From NCBI RefSeq assembly GCF_006874465.1, contig NZ_VIRL01000001.1, positions 1 to 64,000 of the forward strand: DNA of 64,000 bases, in the 5' to 3' direction. Positions 16,271 through 23,385 of this stretch are shown here, piece after piece. The notes beneath the pieces are model-generated. The model saw nothing but the letters and a program-made list of their open reading frames with translations. It was not told where the DNA came from and made no database searches. Source of the DNA: Microbispora bryophytorum. GTDB taxonomy: Bacteria > Actinomycetota > Actinomycetes > Streptosporangiales > Streptosporangiaceae. Numbering within the stretch: position 1 is the first letter of the stretch; each line of letters starts with the position of its first letter. Both the position numbers and the translations under genes were made by a program.

Positions 16271-17548
16271 GTGACCGCGCCGATGGAGGCGGCCCGCCGC
16301 GTCGCGGACGCCGTGCTGTACGAGAGCTATTTGCTCCGCCCCTACCGCGCCTCGGCCGTCAGGAACCGCATGCGCTGGCAGTTCGGTGTGCTCGTGCCGC
16401 CGAACTACCCCGGTGAGCCGTCCGGCAGCGTGACGGAGTGCCTGCTGGAGGCCCCCGGCGAGGCCCAGCTTGATTTGCGCCTGCGGTTCCTGCACGTCAG
16501 GAGCAGGACGGTCGAGCGGGAGGAGGACGACGGCTACTGGCCCGTGCCGAAACTGACCGTCGGCGGACGCGACTACCTCAGCTTCGACGAGGCCACCGAG
16601 CGGGAGGCCCGCGCCGGGCTGAGCCTGACACACGTGACGAGTGGGCCGCGCACGATCGAGGTCCGGGTGCCCGGCGACCGCGTCATCGAGAACATCCCCG
16701 GACCCGGCGGCGAGCGGACCGGCCGGGTCGTCTGCGAGCACCAGCGACTCGACGCGGAGATGCGGATCTCCGCCGAACGGCTGCCCGGGCCGTACGGGCT
16801 GGTCCGCCTGCGCATCGAGGTGGACAACACGGCCCACTGGGAGCGGGCGGACGTGCCGCGCGAGGAGGCCGTGCGCCGCTCGCTGGTCGCCGCCCACCTG
16901 CTGATCGGGGTGAGCGGAGGGGCCTTCGTCTCGCTGCTCGACCCGCCGCTGTGGGCCGAGGCGTCGGCGCGGCAGTGCCGCAACAAGAACACCTGGCCGG
17001 TCCTGGTGGGCGAGCGCGGGCGCCGCGACGTCGTGCTGTCCTCCCCGATCATCCTGTACGACCACCCGTCCATCGACCCGGAGAGCCCGGGAGACCTGTT
17101 CGACTCGACCGAGATCGACGAGTTGCTCACGCTGCGCACACTGACCCTGACCGAGGAGGAGAAGCGGGAAGCCCGGGTCACCGACCCGCGCGCCGCCGAG
17201 ATCCTCGAACGGGCCGCCGATCTGCCGCCGGAGCTGCTCGAACGTCTCCACGGCGCCATCCATCGCCTGGAGGTCCCCGCCAGGACGACTCCGGAGGACG
17301 ACGCCGTGATCGTGGCCGGGGTGCGGATCGCCAGGGGGAGCCGGGTGCGGCTACGGCCCGGCCACCGCCGTACGGACGCGGACGACATGTTCCTGGCCGG
17401 GCGGACCGCCCGAGTCGAGGCGGTGTTCCTCGACGTGGACGGGGTGCGCCACCTGGCCGTGACGCCGGAGGACGATCCCGGCTCCGATCTCCAGCGTGAG
17501 CAGGGACGGTTCCTCTACTTCGCGCCGGACGAGGTGGAACCCGCATAA
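16271..17548 (+). CDS. Unknown protein coupled to hypA
   Basis: A 425-residue soluble protein with no recognised domain. It has mixed alpha/beta character, no signal peptide and no membrane helices, with a conserved-looking centre (SLVAAHLLIGVSGGAFVSLLDPP, then CRNKNTWPVLVGERGRRDVVLSSPIILYDHP) and a C-terminal 80-residue beta-rich part (IARGSRVRLRPGHRR, DVDGVRHLAVTPEDDPGSDLQ). It is followed 16 bp later by a HypA nickel chaperone on the same strand, so it probably belongs to actinobacterial [NiFe]-hydrogenase accessory genes. No structural genes for a hydrogenase are in the window. A stop at 16223 in this frame leaves GTG 16271 as the earliest start. Confidence 0.7.
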   Translation: MTAPMEAARRVADAVLYESYLLRPYRASAVRNRMRWQFGVLVPPNYPGEPSGSVTECLLEAPGEAQLDLRLRFLHVRSRTVEREEDDGYWPVPKLTVGGRDYLSFDEATEREARAGLSLTHVTSGPRTIEVRVPGDRVIENIPGPGGERTGRVVCEHQRLDAEMRISAERLPGPYGLVRLRIEVDNTAHWERADVPREEAVRRSLVAAHLLIGVSGGAFVSLLDPPLWAEASARQCRNKNTWPVLVGERGRRDVVLSSPIILYDHPSIDPESPGDLFDSTEIDELLTLRTLTLTEEEKREARVTDPRAAEILERAADLPPELLERLHGAIHRLEVPARTTPEDDAVIVAGVRIARGSRVRLRPGHRRTDADDMFLAGRTARVEAVFLDVDGVRHLAVTPEDDPGSDLQREQGRFLYFAPDEVEPA

Positions 17549-17564
17549 GAAGGAGGTGACCCCG

Positions 17565-17918
17565 ATGCACGAGTTCGGGATCGCCGAGGCGGTGCTGGAA
17601 ACCGTCGAGCGCCGGGCGGACGGCAGACGGGTGCGCCGGGCCCGGGTGCGGGCGGGCGCCCTGCTGCGCATCGCCCCCGCGGCCTTGGACCAGGCCTTCT
17701 GCCTGGCCGCCGCCGGGACGGTCGCCGAAGGGGCGACGCTCGACCTGGTCATCGAGCCCACCCGGCTCATCTGCCGGGAGTGCGGGCATTCGGCGCTGTG
17801 CGCGAACCCGCTCACGATCTGCGGGCTGTGCGGGGGGATCGACGTCGACGCGGAGGGCGGGGACAGCCTCGTCCTCGAATCCATCCAGCTCGATCCCGGC
17901 ACCGCTCCCGCCCGATGA
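17565..17918 (+). CDS. hypA: Hydrogenase nickel-incorporation protein HypA
   Basis: A 117-residue nickel chaperone. It starts with MHE, whose His2 and Glu3 form the N-terminal Ni site of HypA. The zinc-ribbon cysteines are present as CRECG and CGLCGG near residues 70-90. HypA delivers Ni to [NiFe]-hydrogenase maturation with HypB. The ribosome site AAGGAGGTG lies seven bases upstream of the ATG. The preceding unknown gene ends 16 bp earlier, so they form an operon. Neither hypB nor hydrogenase subunits are in this window; they would have to lie elsewhere. Confidence 0.9.
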   Translation: MHEFGIAEAVLETVERRADGRRVRRARVRAGALLRIAPAALDQAFCLAAAGTVAEGATLDLVIEPTRLICRECGHSALCANPLTICGLCGGIDVDAEGGDSLVLESIQLDPGTAPAR

Positions 17919-17919
17919 C

Positions 17920-18246
17920 TCAGCCGGGCAGGTCGAGCACGTCGTCGAGGGCGACGACCTCGATCAGATGACGCAGGTAGGGGGTGAGGGCGACGATCCG
18001 GAAGGCCGTCCCGCGCTCCTCCGCGTCGGTGTAGGCGTTCATCACGACGGCCATGCCCGATGAGTCGATGAACTTCAGCCCCGCCAAATCGAATTCGAGC
18101 ACGTCGACGCCCGCCGCGAGCGTCCTGGCCACCTCGGCGGACGCGTCCCGAGCGGTGGTGTAGTCGAGCTCACCGGTCATCACCAGGCGCGCCGCGCCCG
18201 GCTCGGGAATGAGCGACTCGACCTGCAACGGGGGCATGTCCTGCAT
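17920..18246 (-). CDS. STAS-domain anti-sigma-factor antagonist
   Basis: A 108-residue single STAS domain of the SpoIIAA/RsbV type. VLEFDLAGLKFIDSSGMAVVM has the DSSG (residues 61-64) that carries the phosphorylatable Ser. The ATG is at 18246, overlapping the upstream cobalamin-binding gene's TGA by one base (TGATG), so translation is coupled. In partner switching, the unphosphorylated form binds an anti-sigma kinase and frees a sigma factor. The phosphatase two genes upstream is the expected activator. No RsbW-type kinase is encoded within the operon. Confidence 0.93.
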   Translation of the reverse strand: MQDMPPLQVESLIPEPGAARLVMTGELDYTTARDASAEVARTLAAGVDVLEFDLAGLKFIDSSGMAVVMNAYTDAEERGTAFRIVALTPYLRHLIEVVALDDVLDLPG

Positions 18247-19295
18247 CAGACGCTCGTCTCTGTTCGTTGGTCCGCGGGCCGGGCCGATCGGCCACAGCAC
18301 GCCTGTGCCGCGGCGACGCCCTCGTTCAGCAGCGCCCGGGCGTCGGGGCAGTCGGTCAGTACGTCGTGGAAAGCACCCAGCCCGAGTACGACGGACTCCG
18401 CAGGCACCTGCCTGGCCTCCAGCACCCGGCAGGTCCAGACGACGAAATCGGTGAACAGCGCGGCGTCGTGGACGTACGTCGCGGCGATCAGGAAGTCGGC
18501 CATGTTACCGAGATCCTCGGCGGTGTGCTCCGGTCGCCCTGTCAGCGTGTCCATGACGCGGGCCAGCAGGTCGGCACGGTGCCGGGTCAGGTACGCGTAC
18601 TCCTCGCCGCCGAGATGAACCGCGGTGTCGCCTGAGTCGTCCGGCACGGCGGGGAAGGACGGCAGCCCGGCGGCGAGGCGGTCGGCCGCCGCGTCGGCGG
18701 TGGGCGCCCACGCGTCCGCGCCGAGCAGGCGCGCGAAGCGGCCGTCGGCGCCGAACCCGGCCCCACCGGCCAGCACGGGGATGCCCACGGCCTGGCAGGC
18801 GGCGATCGTGGCGTGCGCGCGGGGCAGCCGGGTCGGCAGCATGCAGCCGAGCGCGACCACGTCGGGCCCGGTCTGGTGCAGGTGCGTGATCAGGTGCGGG
18901 CCGGGCACGCTGGCCCCCAGGAAGTCGACCTGCCATCCCCGCAGCCGCAGCACCTCCGCCATGATCCGGGTGGGAAGAACGTGATATTCGCCGTCGGCGC
19001 AGGCGACGGCCACCCGGCCGCGGGTCTCCGTGGGCCGGACGCGTCCGCTGACGGCGGCCACGACCCGCTCGCTGACCGCGGTCGCCCCGTGCTCGCGCGC
19101 CACCGGCCACTCGTTCGACGCCCACAGCTCGCCCACCCGGCGCTGGCACGGGGCGATGACCCGCAGCAGCACGTCCTCCGCGGGGACGCCCTCGCCGATC
19201 AGCCCCAGGACCAGGCCGGCCGCGCCCTCCTCGTCGGCCCGGCCGATCAGGTTCAGGTAACGCCCGGTGGCGGCCTCCAGATCCTGCCTCACCAC
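18246..19295 (-). CDS. CarH-like cobalamin-binding (putative photosensory) protein
   Basis: A 349-residue soluble protein. Residues 1-85 form a B12 four-helix cap, and 90-215 a Rossmann-like B12-binding domain. W58-x9-E68-H69 exactly matches the W-x9-EH motif of CarH/LitR photoreceptors. E103-Y-H105 corresponds to the E/D-x-H lower-ligand motif, but the usual G at +3 is P108. VDFLGASVPGPHLI and VLAGGAGFG are further B12-fold features. Residues 220-340 are a helical domain of unknown family (TRHRADLLARVMDTL, TYVHDAALFTDFVVWT). There is no HTH, unlike CarH. The GTG at 19295 (or 19292) lies 4 bp after the phosphatase stop, and its TGA overlaps the STAS ATG. It probably conveys light or cobalamin status to the phosphatase/STAS pair; that is inference. 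Confidence 0.85.
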   Translation of the reverse strand: MVRQDLEAATGRYLNLIGRADEEGAAGLVLGLIGEGVPAEDVLLRVIAPCQRRVGELWASNEWPVAREHGATAVSERVVAAVSGRVRPTETRGRVAVACADGEYHVLPTRIMAEVLRLRGWQVDFLGASVPGPHLITHLHQTGPDVVALGCMLPTRLPRAHATIAACQAVGIPVLAGGAGFGADGRFARLLGADAWAPTADAAADRLAAGLPSFPAVPDDSGDTAVHLGGEEYAYLTRHRADLLARVMDTLTGRPEHTAEDLGNMADFLIAATYVHDAALFTDFVVWTCRVLEARQVPAESVVLGLGAFHDVLTDCPDARALLNEGVAAAQACCGRSARPADQRTETSV

Positions 19296-19299
19296 GTTG

Positions 19300-20889
19300 T
19301 CACCATGACGTCTCCGTCCGTCCCGCCCCCGCGCGTACGGCGAGCAGGGCGCGGTCGTCCGCACCACCGCCCGGGCCGCCGCCCAGCCACTCGGTGCTGA
19401 GCTGCTCCAGCCGCTCCACCAGGGCCTCGACCGGCATTCCCGCGCAGGTCGCCAGCGCCTCCTTCAGCCGCGCCTCACCGTACATCTCCCGCCCGCTCGG
19501 GCCGCCGAACGCCTCGGTGATGCCGTCGCTGTACAGCAGGCACACCTCGCCGGGCTCCAGATCGAGTGTGGCGGGCCACAGACTGATCTCCTTCAACGCG
19601 CCGAGGAGGGAACCCCGTGCGGCGACCTCCTCCACCGTGCCGTCCTTGCGCAGGACCAGCGGCGGCGGATGCCCGGCCACGACCAGGTCGACCAGCACAT
19701 GATCGTCGGGCCCGGTCCGCAGCGCGGCAAGAATCATCGTGACGTAGGAATTGGGCGATGGAGAAGCGATCAGGGACCGGTTGAGCAGTTCAAGCAGCCG
19801 GTCGAGACGGCACTCCAGCAGCAGCAGCGTACGCAGGCTGTGCCGGACCTGACCGGCCAGGACCGCCGCGCCGGCGCCCTTGCCGCAGACGTCGCCCAGG
19901 ATGACCAGCGGCGGCCGCTCCACGATCCCGCCGTCGGGTGCCGCGTCGGGCAGGTAGACGTCGTAGAAGTCGCCGCCGATGGCGCCCGCCTGCTGCGAGG
20001 CCCGCAGCCGGCCGGCCAGCCGCATGCCCTCGATCTCGGGCAACTCGGGCGGCAGCAGGTCGCCGGTCAGGATGTCGTTGATCGTGCTCTGCTCCCGGAA
20101 CAGGGACGCCGCCGAGACCGCGGCGCCGGCCCGGGCCGCGAGGTCGCGCGCCATCACCTGGTCGTCGTCGTCGAACGGCGGCCGTCCGGCGCGGCGGGCG
20201 AGCACGATCGCCCCGGCGGGCACGCCGTTGCCGGGCATCGGGAGCACCAGCAGGTGGCCGGCCGGACCGAACCCCTCCGGCAGCAGCCAGCCCGGTGCGC
20301 CGCCCGGGTCCTGTTGCCCCGCGACCCCGTGCCGCAGGCCCGCGAGCGCGTCGCTCAGGCCGGGCACCTCCGCCGCCTCGGCGGCCGGCAGGACGCCCTC
20401 CTCGGGGCCGTACCGGCCGGAGACGGCGCGCACCCACTCGATCCGGCGGCGGTAGGTGGGCGGCAGCAGCACGATCGCCATGTCGGCCAGGAAGTCGGCG
20501 CCCAGCTCCGCCGCGGCCCGGGCGCACCGGTGCGGGTTGAGCGAGGCGGACAGGCGGCGGCCGGCCTCCAGCAGGAACTCGGTGCGCCGTGCCGCGCTCA
20601 GGTCGGTGAGGTACCACGCGAGCATGCCGCCGCTGACCGCCTGTGCGCGGATCCGGATCGCCCGGCCGCCGTGCAGCACGACCCTGCCTTCGGGGGACGG
20701 CGGGACGGAGTCGAGCGGCGCGGGCGCGGGAAGGCCCGGCTCGACCCGCGGCACCATGCGGGCCGCCGCCGCGTTGGCCAGCGTCACGACGCCGTCGGCG
20801 TCGCACAGCACGATGCCCTCGCCGCTGCCTTCGAGCAGCGCCGCCATGAGGTCGGGGACCGGGCCGGCCGAACCCGCGGCGCCTCTCAC
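19300..20889 (-). CDS. SpoIIE/RsbU-type PP2C phosphatase with PAS and GAF-like sensors
   Basis: A 529-residue protein. A PAS-like domain covers about 10-100 (GSGEGIVLCDADGVVTLANAAAA), a GAF-like domain about 110-260, and the PP2C/SpoIIE catalytic domain about 280-520. Metal-binding residues are present: GGDFYDVY, LGDVCGKG, LLYSDGITEAFGG and DDRALLAVR, so the enzyme should be active. It would dephosphorylate the STAS protein encoded two genes downstream. It is first in a three-gene operon; the GTG start is 147 bp from the divergent TauE gene. The B12 gene follows 4 bp after its stop. Confidence 0.93.
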   Translation of the reverse strand: MRGAAGSAGPVPDLMAALLEGSGEGIVLCDADGVVTLANAAAARMVPRVEPGLPAPAPLDSVPPSPEGRVVLHGGRAIRIRAQAVSGGMLAWYLTDLSAARRTEFLLEAGRRLSASLNPHRCARAAAELGADFLADMAIVLLPPTYRRRIEWVRAVSGRYGPEEGVLPAAEAAEVPGLSDALAGLRHGVAGQQDPGGAPGWLLPEGFGPAGHLLVLPMPGNGVPAGAIVLARRAGRPPFDDDDQVMARDLAARAGAAVSAASLFREQSTINDILTGDLLPPELPEIEGMRLAGRLRASQQAGAIGGDFYDVYLPDAAPDGGIVERPPLVILGDVCGKGAGAAVLAGQVRHSLRTLLLLECRLDRLLELLNRSLIASPSPNSYVTMILAALRTGPDDHVLVDLVVAGHPPPLVLRKDGTVEEVAARGSLLGALKEISLWPATLDLEPGEVCLLYSDGITEAFGGPSGREMYGEARLKEALATCAGMPVEALVERLEQLSTEWLGGGPGGGADDRALLAVRAGAGRTETSW

Positions 20890-21036
20890 CCGTGCGTTCC
20901 CGCCATGGCCGCGTCCCCCGATTCCTGTTCGTCACTCCACACTACCTTTGCCCAGAAAATCGACAGGTTGATGATCTTCGGGTTCACCACGGCAGGGGGG
21001 TATCCATAATTCCGATGGGTTAGGTAGGGTTAGTGA

Positions 21037-21996
21037 GTGCATTTCGACTACACCATGGCGATCGGCTCGTTCCTGGTCGCCGTCGTCGTCGGCCTCACCG
21101 GGATGGGCGGCGGCGCCCTGATGACGCCCATGCTCGTGACGTTCTTCGGCGTGCCACCCCTCGCCGCCGTCTCCAGCGACCTCGTCGCCGCCGCCGTCAT
21201 GAAACCGGTGGGCAGCTTCGTGCATCTGCGCCGCGGGACGGTCAACCTGCGGCTCGTCGCCTGGTTGTGCGCGGGCTCGGTCCCCGCGGCGTTCTGTGGA
21301 GTGCTCATCGCCCGCGCCCTGGGCAGCGGCGAGGCCGTGCAGGAGGTGATCCAGAAGGGCCTCGGCATCGCCCTGCTCATCGCGGCCGGCGGCCTGGCCG
21401 TGCGCGGCTACCTCGCGATGCGCGACCGCGCCGAGGGCCGCACCCCCGAGACCGGCCGCCGCACCGCCTCCCCCGGCGAACCGGCCGCGACCGAGATGCC
21501 CTCCGTCGCCGTACGGCCGTTGCCGACCGCACTGGTGGGGGCCGTCGGCGGACTGGTGGTCGGCGTCACCTCGGTCGGCTCCGGCTCTCTGATCATCGTG
21601 GCCCTGCTGGCGCTCTATCCCGCGTTGAAGGCCAACCAGCTCGTCGGCACCGACCTGGTGCAGGCCGTGCCGCTCGTCATGTCGGCCGCGTTCGGGCACC
21701 TGCTGTTCGGCGAGTTCACGCTGTCGGTCACGGTCGCGCTGCTGGTGGGCTCCATCCCCGGCGTCTACCTCGGCTCGCGGATCTCCTCGCGCGCCCCCGG
21801 CGGGCTGATCCGCCGCGTCCTGGCGTTCGTGCTGCTCGCCTCGGCGCTGAAGATGTTCGGCATCGGCAACACCCAGACCGTCTGGGTGCTGGTCGCCGTG
21901 CTGCTGCTCGCCCCGGCCTTCTGGATGGTCCTGCGGGTACGGTGCGGCCTGCCCGCGCTTCCCTGGAGGCGGGAGGCGCAGACCGCCGGGAGGTGA
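21037..21996 (+). CDS. TauE/SafE family (sulfite/organosulfonate exporter-like) membrane protein
   Basis: A 319-residue protein with about eight membrane helices arranged as two repeats. GLTGMGGGALMTPML near residue 20 and VGVTSVGSGSLIIVALL near 185 are the paired glycine-rich signature segments of TauE/SafE permeases. A charged cytosolic loop of about 35 residues separates the repeats. Members export sulfite, sulfoacetate or other small anions; substrate is unknown here. The start is GTG and the gene diverges from the phosphatase/B12/STAS operon with a 147-bp shared intergenic region. A sulfite-oxidase-like gene lies about 1.4 kb downstream, a weak hint at sulfur anions. Confidence 0.88.
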   Translation: MHFDYTMAIGSFLVAVVVGLTGMGGGALMTPMLVTFFGVPPLAAVSSDLVAAAVMKPVGSFVHLRRGTVNLRLVAWLCAGSVPAAFCGVLIARALGSGEAVQEVIQKGLGIALLIAAGGLAVRGYLAMRDRAEGRTPETGRRTASPGEPAATEMPSVAVRPLPTALVGAVGGLVVGVTSVGSGSLIIVALLALYPALKANQLVGTDLVQAVPLVMSAAFGHLLFGEFTLSVTVALLVGSIPGVYLGSRISSRAPGGLIRRVLAFVLLASALKMFGIGNTQTVWVLVAVLLLAPAFWMVLRVRCGLPALPWRREAQTAGR

Positions 21997-22035
21997 CGGC
22001 GCAGGAAGTCCGAGCCGACGGCGATCGTCTCGCGC

Positions 22036-23001
22036 CTATAGATCGCGCAGCGCGGGGAGGAGCTCCTTCTCCGACCACTCGAAGAACTCCCGCTGGCGCT
22101 CCCGTCCGATCTGCACGAGCGCGAGGTGGGTGAAACCGGCCTCGGTGTACTGCCGCACGGCCTCCACCACGGCGCCGACGTCCGCGCCGCAGGGCACCTT
22201 CTCCGCCACATCCTCGGGCCGTACGGTCTCGGTCGCGGCGGCGAAGTTGACCGGCGCGGGCAGCTCCGACATGACCTTCCAGCCTGCCACCGACCAGCGC
22301 CACAGGCGGTGCGCCCGCTCGACCGCGGCGTCCTTGTCGGGGTCGTAGCAGACGGCCAGCTGGCCGTAGACGGGCTTGCCCTCGCCGCCGGACGCGGCGA
22401 ACTTCTCCACCAGCGACCCGTCCGGGTCGGTCGACACGAGGCCGTCGCCGAGCTCGGCCGCGATGTCCGCCGACTGCTCGCCGGACGCGGCGACCGCGAT
22501 GGGCACCGGCCGCTCCGGCAGGTCGAACAGCCGGGCCGAGTCGATGTCGAAGTACTCACCGCGGTAGTTGCGGTAACCGCCCTGGAAGAGCTCCTTGATG
22601 ACCTCGATGGCCTCGCGGAACATGTCGTGGCGGGTGTTGACCGGCGGCCAGCCGTGCCCCACCACGTGCTCGTTCAGGTTCTCGCCCGCGCCCACACCGA
22701 GGGTGAACCGGCCGTCGCTGAGCACTCCCATCGTGGCCGCCTTCTGCGCCACCACGGCCGGGTGATAGCGCATGATCGGGCACGTCACGTACGTCATCAG
22801 CGGCAGCCGCTCGGTGGCCTGCGCCGCCGCGCCCAGCACCGACCAGGCGTACGGAGAGTGGCCCATCTCCTCCAGCCACGGGAAGTAGTGGTCGGAGATG
22901 ACCGCGTAGTCGAAGCCCACGCGCTCGGCGGTGACCGCGTCCTCCACCAGCTCCTTCGCGGGCGTCTGCTCGCACATCAGGGTGAAACCGATCTCTGCCA
23001 T
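22036..23001 (-). CDS. F420-dependent LLM-class oxidoreductase (TIGR03557-like)
   Basis: A 321-residue luciferase-like TIM barrel. MAEIGFTLMCEQTPAKELVEDA, YAVISDHYFPWLEEMGHSPYAWSVLGA, LMTYVTCPIMRYHPAVVAQKA and LGVGAGENLNEHVVG are conserved in the TIGR03557 F420-binding group related to Fgd. The ATG at 23001 matches the family N-terminus; the longer in-frame extension is unlikely. It uses reduced cofactor F420 for hydride transfer; substrate unknown. It implies F420 biosynthesis elsewhere in the genome. It diverges from the 58-codon gene at 23153, and the intergenic region contains CAGTTAC repeats. Confidence 0.92.
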   Translation of the reverse strand: MAEIGFTLMCEQTPAKELVEDAVTAERVGFDYAVISDHYFPWLEEMGHSPYAWSVLGAAAQATERLPLMTYVTCPIMRYHPAVVAQKAATMGVLSDGRFTLGVGAGENLNEHVVGHGWPPVNTRHDMFREAIEVIKELFQGGYRNYRGEYFDIDSARLFDLPERPVPIAVAASGEQSADIAAELGDGLVSTDPDGSLVEKFAASGGEGKPVYGQLAVCYDPDKDAAVERAHRLWRWSVAGWKVMSELPAPVNFAAATETVRPEDVAEKVPCGADVGAVVEAVRQYTEAGFTHLALVQIGRERQREFFEWSEKELLPALRDL

Positions 23002-23072
23002 ACGGCCACCCCTACCCACTGCATCGGGTACGACGCCCAGCGAGCTCGGCTCTTGTCACTGCCCAAATCAAC

Positions 23073-23102
23073 TTGACCAGTTACGCCCCTTTGCCCTAGC
23101 TT
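23073..23102 (+). promoter_or_regulatory. Candidate promoter for the 58-aa gene
   Basis: TTGACC (23073-23078) and TAGCTT (23097-23102) are separated by 18 bp. The predicted start of transcription falls within the inverted repeat at 23102-23135, so repressor binding there would block initiation. Confidence 0.45.
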
Positions 23103-23135
23103 TGTAACTGCCAAAGAAAATTAAGACAGTTACAA
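23078..23135. promoter_or_regulatory. CAGTTAC operator-like repeats
   Basis: The heptamer CAGTTAC occurs at 23078-23084 and 23127-23133, and its complement GTAACTG at 23104-23110. The last two extend to a perfect 9-bp inverted repeat, TTGTAACTG (23102-23110) and CAGTTACAA (23127-23135), 16 bp apart, within an unusually A/T-rich stretch. Three sites overlapping a promoter are typical of a dimeric repressor. The regulator is not identified. Confidence 0.6.
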
Positions 23136-23152
23136 CGGCGAGCTGGACGGTA

Positions 23153-23329
23153 ATGATGTTCTACGACTACTCCCTGGCCACCGAGCGCATCACCGAGCGC
23201 GTCACCGAGTTGCACCGCGAGGCCGACAACGCACGCGTCGCCAGCCGCCTGGTCGCGGCCCGGCGCTGGTCGCGCCTCGCGTCCTGGGCTCAGCGTCAGG
23301 CCCGGAAGGCGAGCCACGACCTGGGCTGA
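23153..23329 (+). CDS. Small helical basic protein (58 aa)
   Basis: The reading frame starts with a double ATG and encodes MMFYDYSLATERITERV, then an Arg/Ala-rich amphipathic helix ending ARKASHDLG. It is predicted all-helical, cytosolic and basic. Small actinobacterial proteins of this style are common and unassigned; the 55-aa protein at 54864 has a similar design (short N-terminal segment, Q/R-rich helix). It is preceded by a promoter overlapped by CAGTTAC repeats, suggesting regulated expression. The sulfite-oxidase-like gene starts 57 bp later and may be cotranscribed. Confidence 0.65.
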   Translation: MMFYDYSLATERITERVTELHREADNARVASRLVAARRWSRLASWAQRQARKASHDLG

Positions 23330-23385
23330 CGGCCGTCACCGCGTCGGTCCGGAAGGGACCAGAAGGGACCGGAAGGGAAGGGCCG

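Noticed and set aside
21018-21032. A second iron box before the TauE gene
   Set aside because: GGTTAGGTAGGGTTAGTG contains a half-site but is not palindromic, and TauE is not an iron gene.
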